From assembly GCA_945872035.1 (NCBI GenBank), contig CAMBYA010000164.1:1-5964 (forward strand): DNA of 5,964 nt, written 5' to 3'. This document shows, piece after piece, positions 1-5,964 of this stretch. The stretch comes from Rhizobium sp. Q54 (GTDB lineage: Bacteria > Pseudomonadota > Alphaproteobacteria > SMXS01). Made by a program: the position numbers and the translations under genes. The notes below the pieces were generated by a model. That model searched no databases and was not told the origin of the DNA. It saw nothing but the letters and a program-made list of their open reading frames with translations. The number at the start of each line of letters is the position of its first letter. The first letter of the stretch is position 1.

Positions 1-1
1 G

Positions 2-853
2 GCGTTGCACGGACTGTTCGCCGCCGACACCGTGCAGGGTGACCGGACCGCCATGCTGGCGACGGCGCGCCGGGCCATCGAGCAGCTTCCCCGCGCCGAC
101 TGGGCGCAGACCGGCCTGTTCGAGAGCGCCGTCGCGCTGGGCGACTGGCCGGCGGCCGACAAGGCGCTGCTCGCCGCCTACCGGTCAAAGCGGGTATCCG
201 ACGCCGAGTTCCGCCACCGCCGCGCGACCATCCGGCTGGCCGAGGCGCGCAAGGCAGACACCGAGAGCCGGAACGAGGAGGCGCTGAAGCTGGCGCGCGA
301 AGCGATCAAGCTGGAACCGGAACTGGTGCCTGCGCGGCTGCTGGCCGCCGCCCTGTATCGCAAGAAGGGCGCCCTGCGCAGGGCCCGCGCCACCGTGCGC
401 GAGGGCTGGCGGCACGCGCCCCATCCCGATCTGTCCGCGGCATGGCTGGACATGGCCGACGATGCCTCGCCCGCACAGCAGTACCAGCAGTTGGAGGCAC
501 TTGTCGCCGAACGACAGACCGTCGAGGGCCATCTCGCTCTGGCAAGGCAGGCGATCGCCGCCGACCTTCCCGGGCCGGCTCGCAGCCACCTGACCGCCGC
601 GCTGGAGCTTGGTCCGCGGCGGCGCGTCTATCAGCTGCTGGAAGCGCTGGAGCAGAAGCTTGGCAACGACACCGCCGCGCGCTTCGCCGCGACCAAGGCA
701 GCCTCGGCACCGCGCGATCCGGCGTGGCAGTGCACCAATTGCGGCTACAGGCAGAGCATCTGGTCCGAGCTGTGCGGCAACTGCGGCAGCTTCGCCAGCC
801 TTGAATGGACCGCCGTCCGGAAGGAAGAGGCAGCGGGCCAGGGCTCCGCCTGA
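2..853 (+). CDS. hemY: HemY-like TPR protein with C-terminal zinc ribbon (3' part)
   Basis: The reading frame is open to the left edge (GCG at base 2, then TTG), so the true start and the expected N-terminal membrane segments lie outside the window; 283 residues are visible, ending at TGA 851-853. The visible part is helical and Ala/Arg/Leu-rich. Residues 92-140 (counted from the codon at base 2) read as about one and a half TPR units. The last 45 residues carry a zinc-ribbon motif, Cys-X2-Cys-X10-Cys-X2-Cys (Cys 244, 247, 258, 261), flanked by Trp 242 and Trp 269, with the same spacing as the rubredoxin-like tail of LapB/YciM. HemY proteins are inner-membrane TPR proteins linked genetically to late heme synthesis, often downstream of hemC and hemD; their biochemical role is poorly defined. 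A LapB-like scaffold protein is the main alternative. The gene converges on fdsD and is probably unrelated to formate metabolism. Confidence 0.8.
   Translation, partial: ALHGLFAADTVQGDRTAMLATARRAIEQLPRADWAQTGLFESAVALGDWPAADKALLAAYRSKRVSDAEFRHRRATIRLAEARKADTESRNEEALKLAREAIKLEPELVPARLLAAALYRKKGALRRARATVREGWRHAPHPDLSAAWLDMADDASPAQQYQQLEALVAERQTVEGHLALARQAIAADLPGPARSHLTAALELGPRRRVYQLLEALEQKLGNDTAARFAATKAASAPRDPAWQCTNCGYRQSIWSELCGNCGSFASLEWTAVRKEEAAGQGSA
725..808 (+). other. Zinc-ribbon (rubredoxin-like) domain of the HemY-like protein
   Basis: The segment starts and ends with Trp and holds two CxxC knuckles ten residues apart (first Cys codon at 731-733). Each knuckle is followed by Gly, in the order CTNCG then CGNCG. 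Four Cys at this spacing normally bind Zn2+ or, in rubredoxins, Fe. In LapB the equivalent tail packs against the TPR domain. Metal binding here is inferred from spacing alone. Confidence 0.75.
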
Positions 854-880
854 CGGCTCTGTGGTTCCGACATCCGCGGC

Positions 881-1117
881 TCAGGTTTTGGACGCGACCG
901 ATTGATCGGTTTGACGCAATGCCACCGCCGCGTCCACCACCAACGGATTGATCCCCTCGCCGCCCTTGTCGACCTGGGCATAAAGCGCCCGCCGCATGCG
1001 CGGGTCCCAGAAATGCCGGATGTGATCGGCGATCCCCTTCACCGCGTCGTCGTGGCCAGAGGCCGCGAAGAAGTCGGCAATCTGGTTGGCCATCCGGGTA
1101 ATGTCGGAGACATCCAT
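881..1117 (-). CDS. fdsD: NAD-dependent formate dehydrogenase delta subunit FdsD
   Basis: This is a 78-residue protein of the FdsD family. Family hallmarks are the N-terminal helix around MANQIADFF (residues 9-17), the block IADHIRHFWDPRMRR (29-43) and the GGEGINPLV segment (52-60). In Rhodobacter capsulatus FdsD is needed for active enzyme and travels with the complex; it carries no cofactor, and no Cys is seen here. Two ATG codons lie in tandem at 1120-1118 and 1117-1115. The second is preferred because GGAG at 1128-1125 then stands 7 bases upstream, matching the other two junctions of this operon; the first would have only 4 bases and adds one Met. The chosen ATG shares one base with the fdsC stop codon, indicating coupled translation. 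It is the last gene of the operon, stopping at TGA 883-881, and faces hemY tail to tail. Confidence 0.93.
   Translation of the reverse strand: MDVSDITRMANQIADFFAASGHDDAVKGIADHIRHFWDPRMRRALYAQVDKGGEGINPLVVDAAVALRQTDQSVASKT
897..910. repeat. 14-base perfect inverted repeat near the convergent gene ends
   Basis: The sequence is ACCGAT, TG, ATCGGT: a 6-base arm, a 2-base centre and a perfectly matching arm. It lies 43 bases past the hemY stop and inside the last codons of fdsD. On the + strand it is followed only by TTT, so it would be at best a weak terminator for hemY. On the - strand it is followed by CGCG, which argues against an intrinsic terminator for fds. It may be chance within coding sequence. 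Confidence 0.3.
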
Positions 1118-1911
1118 CATTCTGCTCCAAACGTGACGATGCCGTCCGGCGACAGGCACGCCAGGCCCATGCCCGCATCCCTCGACATGGTCAGGGCCAG
1201 GGTCGTCGGCGCGGAAATGCTTGCCAGATAGGGCACGCCGGCTTCGGCGGCCTTCTGCACCAGCTCGAAGCTGCAGCGGCTGGACAGGACGATGAACCCA
1301 TCGGCCGGGTCGAGGCCATCGCGCAGCAGCGAGCCCAGCAGCTTGTCGAGGGCATTGTGGCGGCCCACATCCTCGCGGGCTCGCAGGATGTCACCCGCCG
1401 GCGTGCACCACGCCGCCGCGTGCACCGAATGGTTCAGCCGGTTGAGCGGCTGGTGTTCCGGCAGCGCCGCGAGCGCGCGGCCGGCGGCTCCGGCGTCGAG
1501 GCGGAAGCGCCGCGCCACCGGTCTCGGCGGACGGACCGCATCTTCGAGCGAATCCACGCCGCAGAGCCCACAGCCGGTGCGGCCGGCGATGAGCCTTTCA
1601 CGGCCAGCGCGCTCGGTCAGCCGGTTTGCCCTGATGTCGATGACATAGCCGTTGGCGCTGGCCAGCACGTCGATTCTGGTGATGTCCGATGCGGACGGCA
1701 CCATGCCCTCGCTGACCGCGAACCCGACGGCGAAGTCCTCCAGGTCGGCAGGGGTGACCATCATCACCACGCTCGACTCCTGGTTGAAGGTCAGCGCGGC
1801 GGGCACTTCCTCGGCCAGATTCCAGCGAACCTCCGCGCCAGTGTCGAGCCGGCCATCCGCCACCGCGTCGCCGCCCCTGAAACGGGGTGGCCGCGGCACC
1901 GGCGTGCTCAT
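1117..1911 (-). CDS. fdsC: Formate dehydrogenase accessory protein FdsC (FdhD family sulfurtransferase)
   Basis: The product is a 264-residue cytoplasmic protein of the FdhD family, close to the usual 260-280 residues. In Escherichia coli FdhD takes sulfur from the desulfurase IscS and places it on the Mo-bis-MGD cofactor before insertion into formate dehydrogenase; the Rhodobacter homologue FdsC binds bis-MGD. Recognisable blocks are NLAEEVPAAL (31-40), DLEDFAVGFAVSEG (56-69), the CxxC motif GCGLCG with Cys 114 and Cys 117, the EDVGRHNALDKLLG block (180-193), and the C-terminal SAPTTLAL stretch (233-240). Both motif cysteines that correspond to the E. coli pair are kept. The ATG at 1911-1909 overlaps the fdsA stop by 4 bases (ATGA) and is preceded by GAGG at 7 bases, which fixes the start; the frame stays open upstream inside fdsA, but that extension has no family similarity. 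Lying between fdsA and fdsD is the fdsGBACD gene order. Confidence 0.95.
   Translation of the reverse strand: MSTPVPRPPRFRGGDAVADGRLDTGAEVRWNLAEEVPAALTFNQESSVVMMVTPADLEDFAVGFAVSEGMVPSASDITRIDVLASANGYVIDIRANRLTERAGRERLIAGRTGCGLCGVDSLEDAVRPPRPVARRFRLDAGAAGRALAALPEHQPLNRLNHSVHAAAWCTPAGDILRAREDVGRHNALDKLLGSLLRDGLDPADGFIVLSSRCSFELVQKAAEAGVPYLASISAPTTLALTMSRDAGMGLACLSPDGIVTFGAE
1125..1128 (-). promoter_or_regulatory. Ribosome-binding site of fdsD, inside the end of fdsC
   Basis: GGAG on the - strand lies within the final Gly-Ala-Glu codons of fdsC. It stands 7 bases before the ATG at 1117 and 4 bases before the ATG at 1120. The spacing decides the start in favour of 1117. Confidence 0.6.
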
Positions 1912-4694
1912 TCCGCCGCCTCGGCGTCCAGCTGCAGGTTGGTGCGCGTCACCTGCACGGCGGTGACCTTGTATTCGGGGCAGTTGGTGGCCCAGTCGGA
2001 CAGTTCCGTGGTGACGAAATTGATCTCGGTGATCGGGTGATGAAACGTGGTGTAGACGACGCCCTGCGGCATGCGGTCGGTGATCAGCGCGTGCAGCGTC
2101 GTCGATCCCATGCGGCTGGCCAGCATGACGCGGTCGCCGCTCGCGATGCCGCGTTCCTCGGCGTCGTGGGGATGGATCTCGAGCACATCCTCGGGATGCC
2201 AGATCACATTGTCGGTACGCCGGGTCTGGGCGCCCACATTGTACTGGCTGAGGATCCGGCCGGTGGTGAGGATCAGCGGGAACATGCGGGTGGCGCGTTC
2301 GGGCGTGGGCACGAACTCGGTCACCACGAAGTGGCCCTTGCCGCGCACGAAGTGATCGAGATGCATGATCGGCGTGCCCTCGGGCGCCGCGTCGTTGCAG
2401 GGCCACTGCACGCTGCCCAGCCGGTCCAGCTTCTCGAAGCTCACGCCCGAGAACGTCGGGGTCAGTGCCGCGATCTCGTCCATGATGGCCGACGTGTCGG
2501 GGTAACTCATCGGATAGCCGAGCGCGGTCGCGAGACGGCAGGCGACTTCCCACTCGTCAAGACCGGTCTTCGACGGCATGACCGGCCGGACCCGGTTGAT
2601 GCGCCGCTCGGCGTTGGTGAAGGTGCCGTCCTTTTCGAGGAACGATGTCCCCGGCAGGAATACGTGGGCGAGCCCCGAGGTCTCGTTGAGGAACAGGTCC
2701 TGCACGACGACGCAGTCCATCGCCTGCAGCGCGTCGTAGACGTTCTTGGTGTTGGGCTCCGACTGCGCCAGGTCCTCGCCCTGGATGAAGATCGCCCGGA
2801 AGCTGCCGTCGAGCGCGGCCGACATCATGTTCGGAATGCGCAGGCCGGGCTCCGGCTCGATCTTCACGCCCCAGACCTTCTCGAACAGGCCCCGTGTCGC
2901 GTCATCGCTGATGTGCCGGTAGCCGGGCAGTTCGTGAGGGAACGAACCCATGTCGCACGAGCCCTGGACGTTGTTCTGGCCCCGCAGCGGATTCACGCCG
3001 ACGCCCTCGCGGCCGATGTTGCCGGTCGCCATGGCCAGATTGGCGAGGCCCATCACCATGGTCGAGCCCTGCGAATGCTCGGTGACGCCGAGGCCGTAAT
3101 AGATCGCCGCATCGCCGCCGGTGACATAGAGGCGGGCCGCCTCGCGCACCTGCGCGGCCGGCACGCCGGTGGCTTCCTCAAGCGCTTCGGGCGCGTTGCG
3201 CGGCTCGGCGATGAACGCCGCCCAGCGGGCAAAGCTGTCATCCTCGCAGCGCTCCCGCACAAACGCCTCATTCACCAGCCCTTCGGTCACCACGACGTGG
3301 GCAATGGCGTTGATCAGCGCCACGTTGCCGCCCGGGTGCACCGGCAGGTGCAGCGCCTTCGGCAGGTGTGGCGCGTCCACCAGGTCGATGCGCCTTGGAT
3401 CGACGACGATCAGCCGGGCGCCCTGGCGCAGCCGCTTCTTCATCCGCGAGGCGAACACCGGATGGCCATCGGTAGGATTGGCGCCGATCACCATGATGAC
3501 TTCCGACTGGCCCACGCTGCGGAAGTCCTGGGTCCCCGCCGACGTGCCGAAGGTCTGCTTCAGGCCGTAGCCGGTGGGCGAGTGGCAAACACGGGCGCAT
3601 GTGTCGACATTGTTGTTGCCGAACGCGGCGCGGATCATCTTCTGCACCACGTAGACTTCCTCGTTGGTGCAGCGCGACGACGTGATCCCGCCGATAGCGC
3701 CGCGTCCATACTTCTCCTGGATGGCGCGGAAGCGATCCGCCGTGTAGGCGATGGCTTCGTCCCAGCTCACCTCGCGCCAGGGGTCGGTGATGCGCTCGCG
3801 GATCATCGGATTGAGCACCCGGTCCCGGTGCACCGCGTAACCCCAGGCGAAGCGGCCCTTGACGCAGGAGTGACCCTCGTTGGCGCGGCCGTCCTTGTAC
3901 GGGACCATGCGGACCACCTCGTTGCCCTGCATCTCCGCCTTGAACGAGCAGCCGACCCCGCAATAGGCGCAGGTGGTCAGCACGCTGCGCTCGGGCTGGC
4001 CCATTTCGATCACCGATTTTTCGGTGAGCGTCGCCGTCGGGCAGGCCTGAACGCAGGCGCCGCAGGAGACGCATTCGGAGTCGAGGAAGTTATCGCCGCC
4101 CGGCGACACCGCCGAGGCGAAGCCGCGCCCGTCGATGGTCAGCGCGAACGTCCCCTGCACCTCGTCGCAGGCCCGGACGCAGCGCGAGCAGACGATGCAC
4201 TTGGCCGGGTCGAAACTGAAATACGGGTTGCTCTCGTCCTTCGGCGCATCGAAGTGGTTGGCGCCGTCATAGCCGTAGCGCACCTCGCGCAGACCGACCG
4301 CGCCCGCCATGTCCTGCAGTTCGCAGTCGCCGTTGGCGGCGCAGGTCAGACAGTCGAGCGGATGGTCGGAGATGTAGAGTTCCATGACGCCGCGCCGGAG
4401 GTCTGCGAGCCGCTTCGTATGGGTGGCGACCTTCATGCCGGGCGCAACCGGTGTGGTGCAGGATGCCGGCGTGCCCTTGCGTCCCTCGATCTCGACCAGG
4501 CACAGCCGGCACGAACCGAATGCTTCCAGGCTGTCGGTGGCGCAGAGCCGCGGGACACTCACCCCCGCCTCCATGGCGGCGCGCATCACCGAGGTGCCTT
4601 CCGGCACGGTCACCGACATGCCGTCGATCTCGAGGGTGACCGCCGCGCCGTCGCGCCCGGGCGTGCCGAAATCGGTCTCGTGGATCAGGCCCAT
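1908..4694 (-). CDS. fdsA: NAD-dependent formate dehydrogenase alpha (catalytic) subunit FdsA
   Basis: This 928-residue catalytic subunit oxidises formate to CO2 at a bis-MGD Mo (or W) centre; relatives can also reduce CO2. No Tat or Sec signal is seen, so it is cytoplasmic. Domains in order: an N-terminal [2Fe-2S] ferredoxin domain (Cys 51, 62, 65, 79); a His-Cys [4Fe-4S] site (His 111, Cys 115, 118, 124); two ferredoxin-type [4Fe-4S] clusters (Cys 166, 169, 172, 176 and Cys 208, 211, 214, 218); and a [4Fe-4S] cluster at the start of the molybdopterin domain (Cys 242, 245, 249, 277). The Mo ligand is Cys 370 (TGC at 3587-3585, so not selenocysteine) in CARVCHSPT. It is followed by His 371, and the catalytic Arg is 571 in NPLRGQNNVQG. 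All three sit 16 residues below the Rhodobacter capsulatus numbering (386, 387, 587). The MGD-binding cap fills about 800-915. The start at 4694 has GGAG 7 bases upstream. The gene is intact and about 30 residues shorter than the best-known homologues. Confidence 0.97.
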   Translation of the reverse strand: MGLIHETDFGTPGRDGAAVTLEIDGMSVTVPEGTSVMRAAMEAGVSVPRLCATDSLEAFGSCRLCLVEIEGRKGTPASCTTPVAPGMKVATHTKRLADLRRGVMELYISDHPLDCLTCAANGDCELQDMAGAVGLREVRYGYDGANHFDAPKDESNPYFSFDPAKCIVCSRCVRACDEVQGTFALTIDGRGFASAVSPGGDNFLDSECVSCGACVQACPTATLTEKSVIEMGQPERSVLTTCAYCGVGCSFKAEMQGNEVVRMVPYKDGRANEGHSCVKGRFAWGYAVHRDRVLNPMIRERITDPWREVSWDEAIAYTADRFRAIQEKYGRGAIGGITSSRCTNEEVYVVQKMIRAAFGNNNVDTCARVCHSPTGYGLKQTFGTSAGTQDFRSVGQSEVIMVIGANPTDGHPVFASRMKKRLRQGARLIVVDPRRIDLVDAPHLPKALHLPVHPGGNVALINAIAHVVVTEGLVNEAFVRERCEDDSFARWAAFIAEPRNAPEALEEATGVPAAQVREAARLYVTGGDAAIYYGLGVTEHSQGSTMVMGLANLAMATGNIGREGVGVNPLRGQNNVQGSCDMGSFPHELPGYRHISDDATRGLFEKVWGVKIEPEPGLRIPNMMSAALDGSFRAIFIQGEDLAQSEPNTKNVYDALQAMDCVVVQDLFLNETSGLAHVFLPGTSFLEKDGTFTNAERRINRVRPVMPSKTGLDEWEVACRLATALGYPMSYPDTSAIMDEIAALTPTFSGVSFEKLDRLGSVQWPCNDAAPEGTPIMHLDHFVRGKGHFVVTEFVPTPERATRMFPLILTTGRILSQYNVGAQTRRTDNVIWHPEDVLEIHPHDAEERGIASGDRVMLASRMGSTTLHALITDRMPQGVVYTTFHHPITEINFVTTELSDWATNCPEYKVTAVQVTRTNLQLDAEAAE
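1919..1922 (-). promoter_or_regulatory. Ribosome-binding site of fdsC, inside the end of fdsA
   Basis: GAGG on the - strand is encoded by the codons for the Glu-Ala pair just before the last Ala-Glu of FdsA. It stands 7 bases before the fdsC ATG, within a purine/G-rich run that continues to the start codon. Confidence 0.55.
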
Positions 4695-4698
4695 TGGC

Positions 4699-5964
4699 TC
4701 ACTCCGCCGCGGCGGAAGACCGCCGGAAATCGTCGGGAAAGTGGCGAAGCGCCGTGCGCACCGGCATGGGCGTCAGCCCGCCCATGGCGCAGAGCGACCC
4801 ATCGGTCATCAGCGTGCATAGGTCCTCGAGCAGGGCGAGGTTTTTCGCCGGCTCGGCGCCTGCGGCGATCCGGTCGATGACCTCGACACCGCGCACCGCC
4901 CCGATCCGGCACGGCGTGCACTTGCCGCAGGATTCGTGGGCGCAGAATTCCATGGCGAAGCGCGCCTGCGCGAGCATGTCGGCCCGGTCGTCGAACACCA
5001 CCAGCCCGCCATGGCCCAGCATGAACCCGGCCTCGGCCAGCGCCTCGTAGTCGGCCGGCAGGTCGAGCAACTCGTCCGGAATGTAGCCGCCAAGCGGCCC
5101 GCCCACCTGCACCGCCTTGATCGGCCGGCCGGTCGCCGTGCCGCCGCCGAATTCCTCGACCAGCGTGCGCAGGGTGATGCCGAACGCCTTTTCCACCAGC
5201 CCGCCGTTGCGGACGCAGCCGGCAAGCTGGAACGGCTGGGTGCCGCGCGACTGGCCCATGCCGAGATCGCGGTAATAGGCCGCGCCTCGCGACAGGATCA
5301 ACGGCACGGCGGCGAGCGTCAGCACATTGTTGATGACGGTCGGCTTGCCGAACAGGCCTTCGAGCGCCGGCAGCGGCGGCTTGGCGCGGACCATGCCGCG
5401 CTTGCCCTCCAGGCTTTCCAGCATGGCGGTTTCCTCGCCGCAGATATAGGCGCCGGCGCCCTCGCGCACCTCGATGTCGAACGCCTTGCCCGAACCCCTT
5501 ATGTCCGAGCCCAGCCAACCGCCCGCGCGCGCCGCGTCGATGGCATGGCGCATCATCGCGATGGCCGCCGGATATTCGGACCGGATGTAGAGGAAGCCCC
5601 TGGCGGCGCCCGTCGCCAACGCGGCGATGATCATGCCCTCGATCAGCAGGAAGGGGTCACCCTCCATGAGCATGCGGTCGGCGAAGGTACCGCTGTCACC
5701 TTCGTCGGCGTTGCAGCAGATGTATTTCACGTCGCCCGGTGCGCGGAGCACGGCGTTCCACTTCACCCCGGCCGGAAAGCCCGCGCCGCCCCTGCCGCGC
5801 AGGCCGGAGTCGGTGACCATCGCGACGATTTCCTCTGGCGTCAGGCCGAGCGCCCGCTCGAGCCCCAGGAACCCGCCATGGAATCGGTAGTCGCCCACCG
5901 ATCGCGGGTCGATGATCCCGCAACGCTCGAATGTCAGCCGTTCCTGCCGCCGCAGCCACGGCAG
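4699..5964 (-). CDS. fdsB: NAD-dependent formate dehydrogenase beta subunit FdsB (5' end missing)
   Basis: This is the diaphorase subunit, related to complex I NuoF, which passes electrons from FdsA to NAD+ through FMN. The frame is open to the right edge. A GTG at 5898 could be read as a start, but the 22 codons before it still match the family (RLTFERCGIIDP), so it is internal. 421 residues are visible of roughly 500 expected; the missing part should be most of the N-terminal thioredoxin-like domain. Counting from the edge, the FMN-binding loop GRGGAGFP is at 57-64, the nucleotide-site motif CNADEGD at 84-90, and YICGEETAMLESLEG at 173-187. A ubiquitin-like SLBB region follows at about 270-330. 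The [4Fe-4S] site is ESCGKCTPC (Cys 346, 349, 352) plus Cys 392 in SLCAMGG. fdsA starts 4 bases after the stop codon. fdsG is expected just upstream, outside the window. The NuoF-like and HoxF proteins are the nearest alternatives, excluded by the neighbouring fdsA. Confidence 0.96.
   Translation of the reverse strand: MPWLRRQERLTFERCGIIDPRSVGDYRFHGGFLGLERALGLTPEEIVAMVTDSGLRGRGGAGFPAGVKWNAVLRAPGDVKYICCNADEGDSGTFADRMLMEGDPFLLIEGMIIAALATGAARGFLYIRSEYPAAIAMMRHAIDAARAGGWLGSDIRGSGKAFDIEVREGAGAYICGEETAMLESLEGKRGMVRAKPPLPALEGLFGKPTVINNVLTLAAVPLILSRGAAYYRDLGMGQSRGTQPFQLAGCVRNGGLVEKAFGITLRTLVEEFGGGTATGRPIKAVQVGGPLGGYIPDELLDLPADYEALAEAGFMLGHGGLVVFDDRADMLAQARFAMEFCAHESCGKCTPCRIGAVRGVEVIDRIAAGAEPAKNLALLEDLCTLMTDGSLCAMGGLTPMPVRTALRHFPDDFRRSSAAAE
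4702..4705 (-). promoter_or_regulatory. Ribosome-binding site of fdsA, inside the end of fdsB
   Basis: GGAG on the - strand is formed by the last Ala-Glu codons (GCG GAG) of fdsB. It lies 7 bases before the fdsA ATG. The fdsB stop TGA sits between the site and the start codon. Confidence 0.65.

Noticed and set aside
854..880. Intergenic region between hemY and fdsD as a place for a small RNA or a strong terminator
   Set aside because: It is only 27 bases long, with no hairpin beyond a CCGCGG palindrome and no T-run.
1118..1159. A longer FdsD beginning at 1159
   Set aside because: The extra 14 residues lie in fdsC coding sequence, do not resemble the FdsD N-terminus, and no ribosome-binding site fits better than the one before 1117.
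306..1178. Long - strand open frame across the hemY 3' end and fdsD
   Set aside because: It is Arg/Ser/Cys-rich shadow translation over two real genes in other frames, with no recognisable motif.
1912..2553. Upstream extension of the fdsC frame to give a 478-codon gene
   Set aside because: The added part lies inside fdsA in another frame and is low-complexity Arg/His/Pro-rich. The ATG at 1911 with its GAGG site and the FdhD family length support the short form.
3585..3587. Possible selenocysteine codon at the formate dehydrogenase active site
   Set aside because: The codon is TGC (Cys 370), and the reading frame has no in-frame TGA before its end.
1887..4880. A 997-codon open frame on the + strand, antisense to all of fdsA and parts of fdsC and fdsB
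   Set aside because: It mirrors the fdsA codons in a GC-rich gene where codons that would give antisense stops (TTA, CTA, TCA) are rare. Its translation is rich in Arg, His, Ala, Gly and Val with no family motif, while the opposite strand encodes a full set of conserved cofactor ligands.

Overview
The window is GC-rich and almost entirely coding. It looks like chromosomal DNA from an alphaproteobacterium. The basis is the high GC at third codon positions, a HemY-type TPR protein with a C-terminal zinc ribbon, and a soluble NAD-dependent formate dehydrogenase operon of the fdsGBACD type known from Rhodobacter capsulatus and Cupriavidus necator. The class assignment is an inference; no rRNA or other marker gene is present.

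Layout. On the + strand, bases 2-853 hold the 3' part of a hemY-like gene whose start lies before the window. On the - strand, reading from the right edge leftwards, lie fdsB (beta subunit, 5' end cut off by the window edge), fdsA (alpha, catalytic subunit), fdsC (an FdhD-family maturation protein) and fdsD (delta subunit). The two transcription units converge, with only 27 bases between the hemY and fdsD stop codons. No stretch above 300 bases lacks a gene. I see no tRNA, rRNA, CRISPR array, insertion sequence or attachment site.

How the genes work together. FdsA oxidises formate to CO2 at a bis-MGD molybdenum (or tungsten) centre and passes electrons through a chain of iron-sulfur clusters. 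FdsB takes them through a [4Fe-4S] cluster and FMN to NAD+. The missing FdsG, expected just beyond the right edge, would add a [2Fe-2S] cluster. FdsC and FdsD are needed to make active enzyme; FdsC, like FdhD, handles the cofactor. The fds genes are tightly packed: a 4-base gap between fdsB and fdsA, a 4-base stop/start overlap between fdsA and fdsC, and a 1-base overlap between fdsC and fdsD. At each junction the ribosome-binding site of the next gene lies inside the last codons of the previous one, always 7 bases before the ATG, which points to coupled translation.

I found no convincing undescribed system. The window is a well-preserved example of a known enzyme operon, with a few small points worth checking: the uniform junction design, the zinc ribbon on HemY, and a 14-base palindrome at the convergent gene ends.
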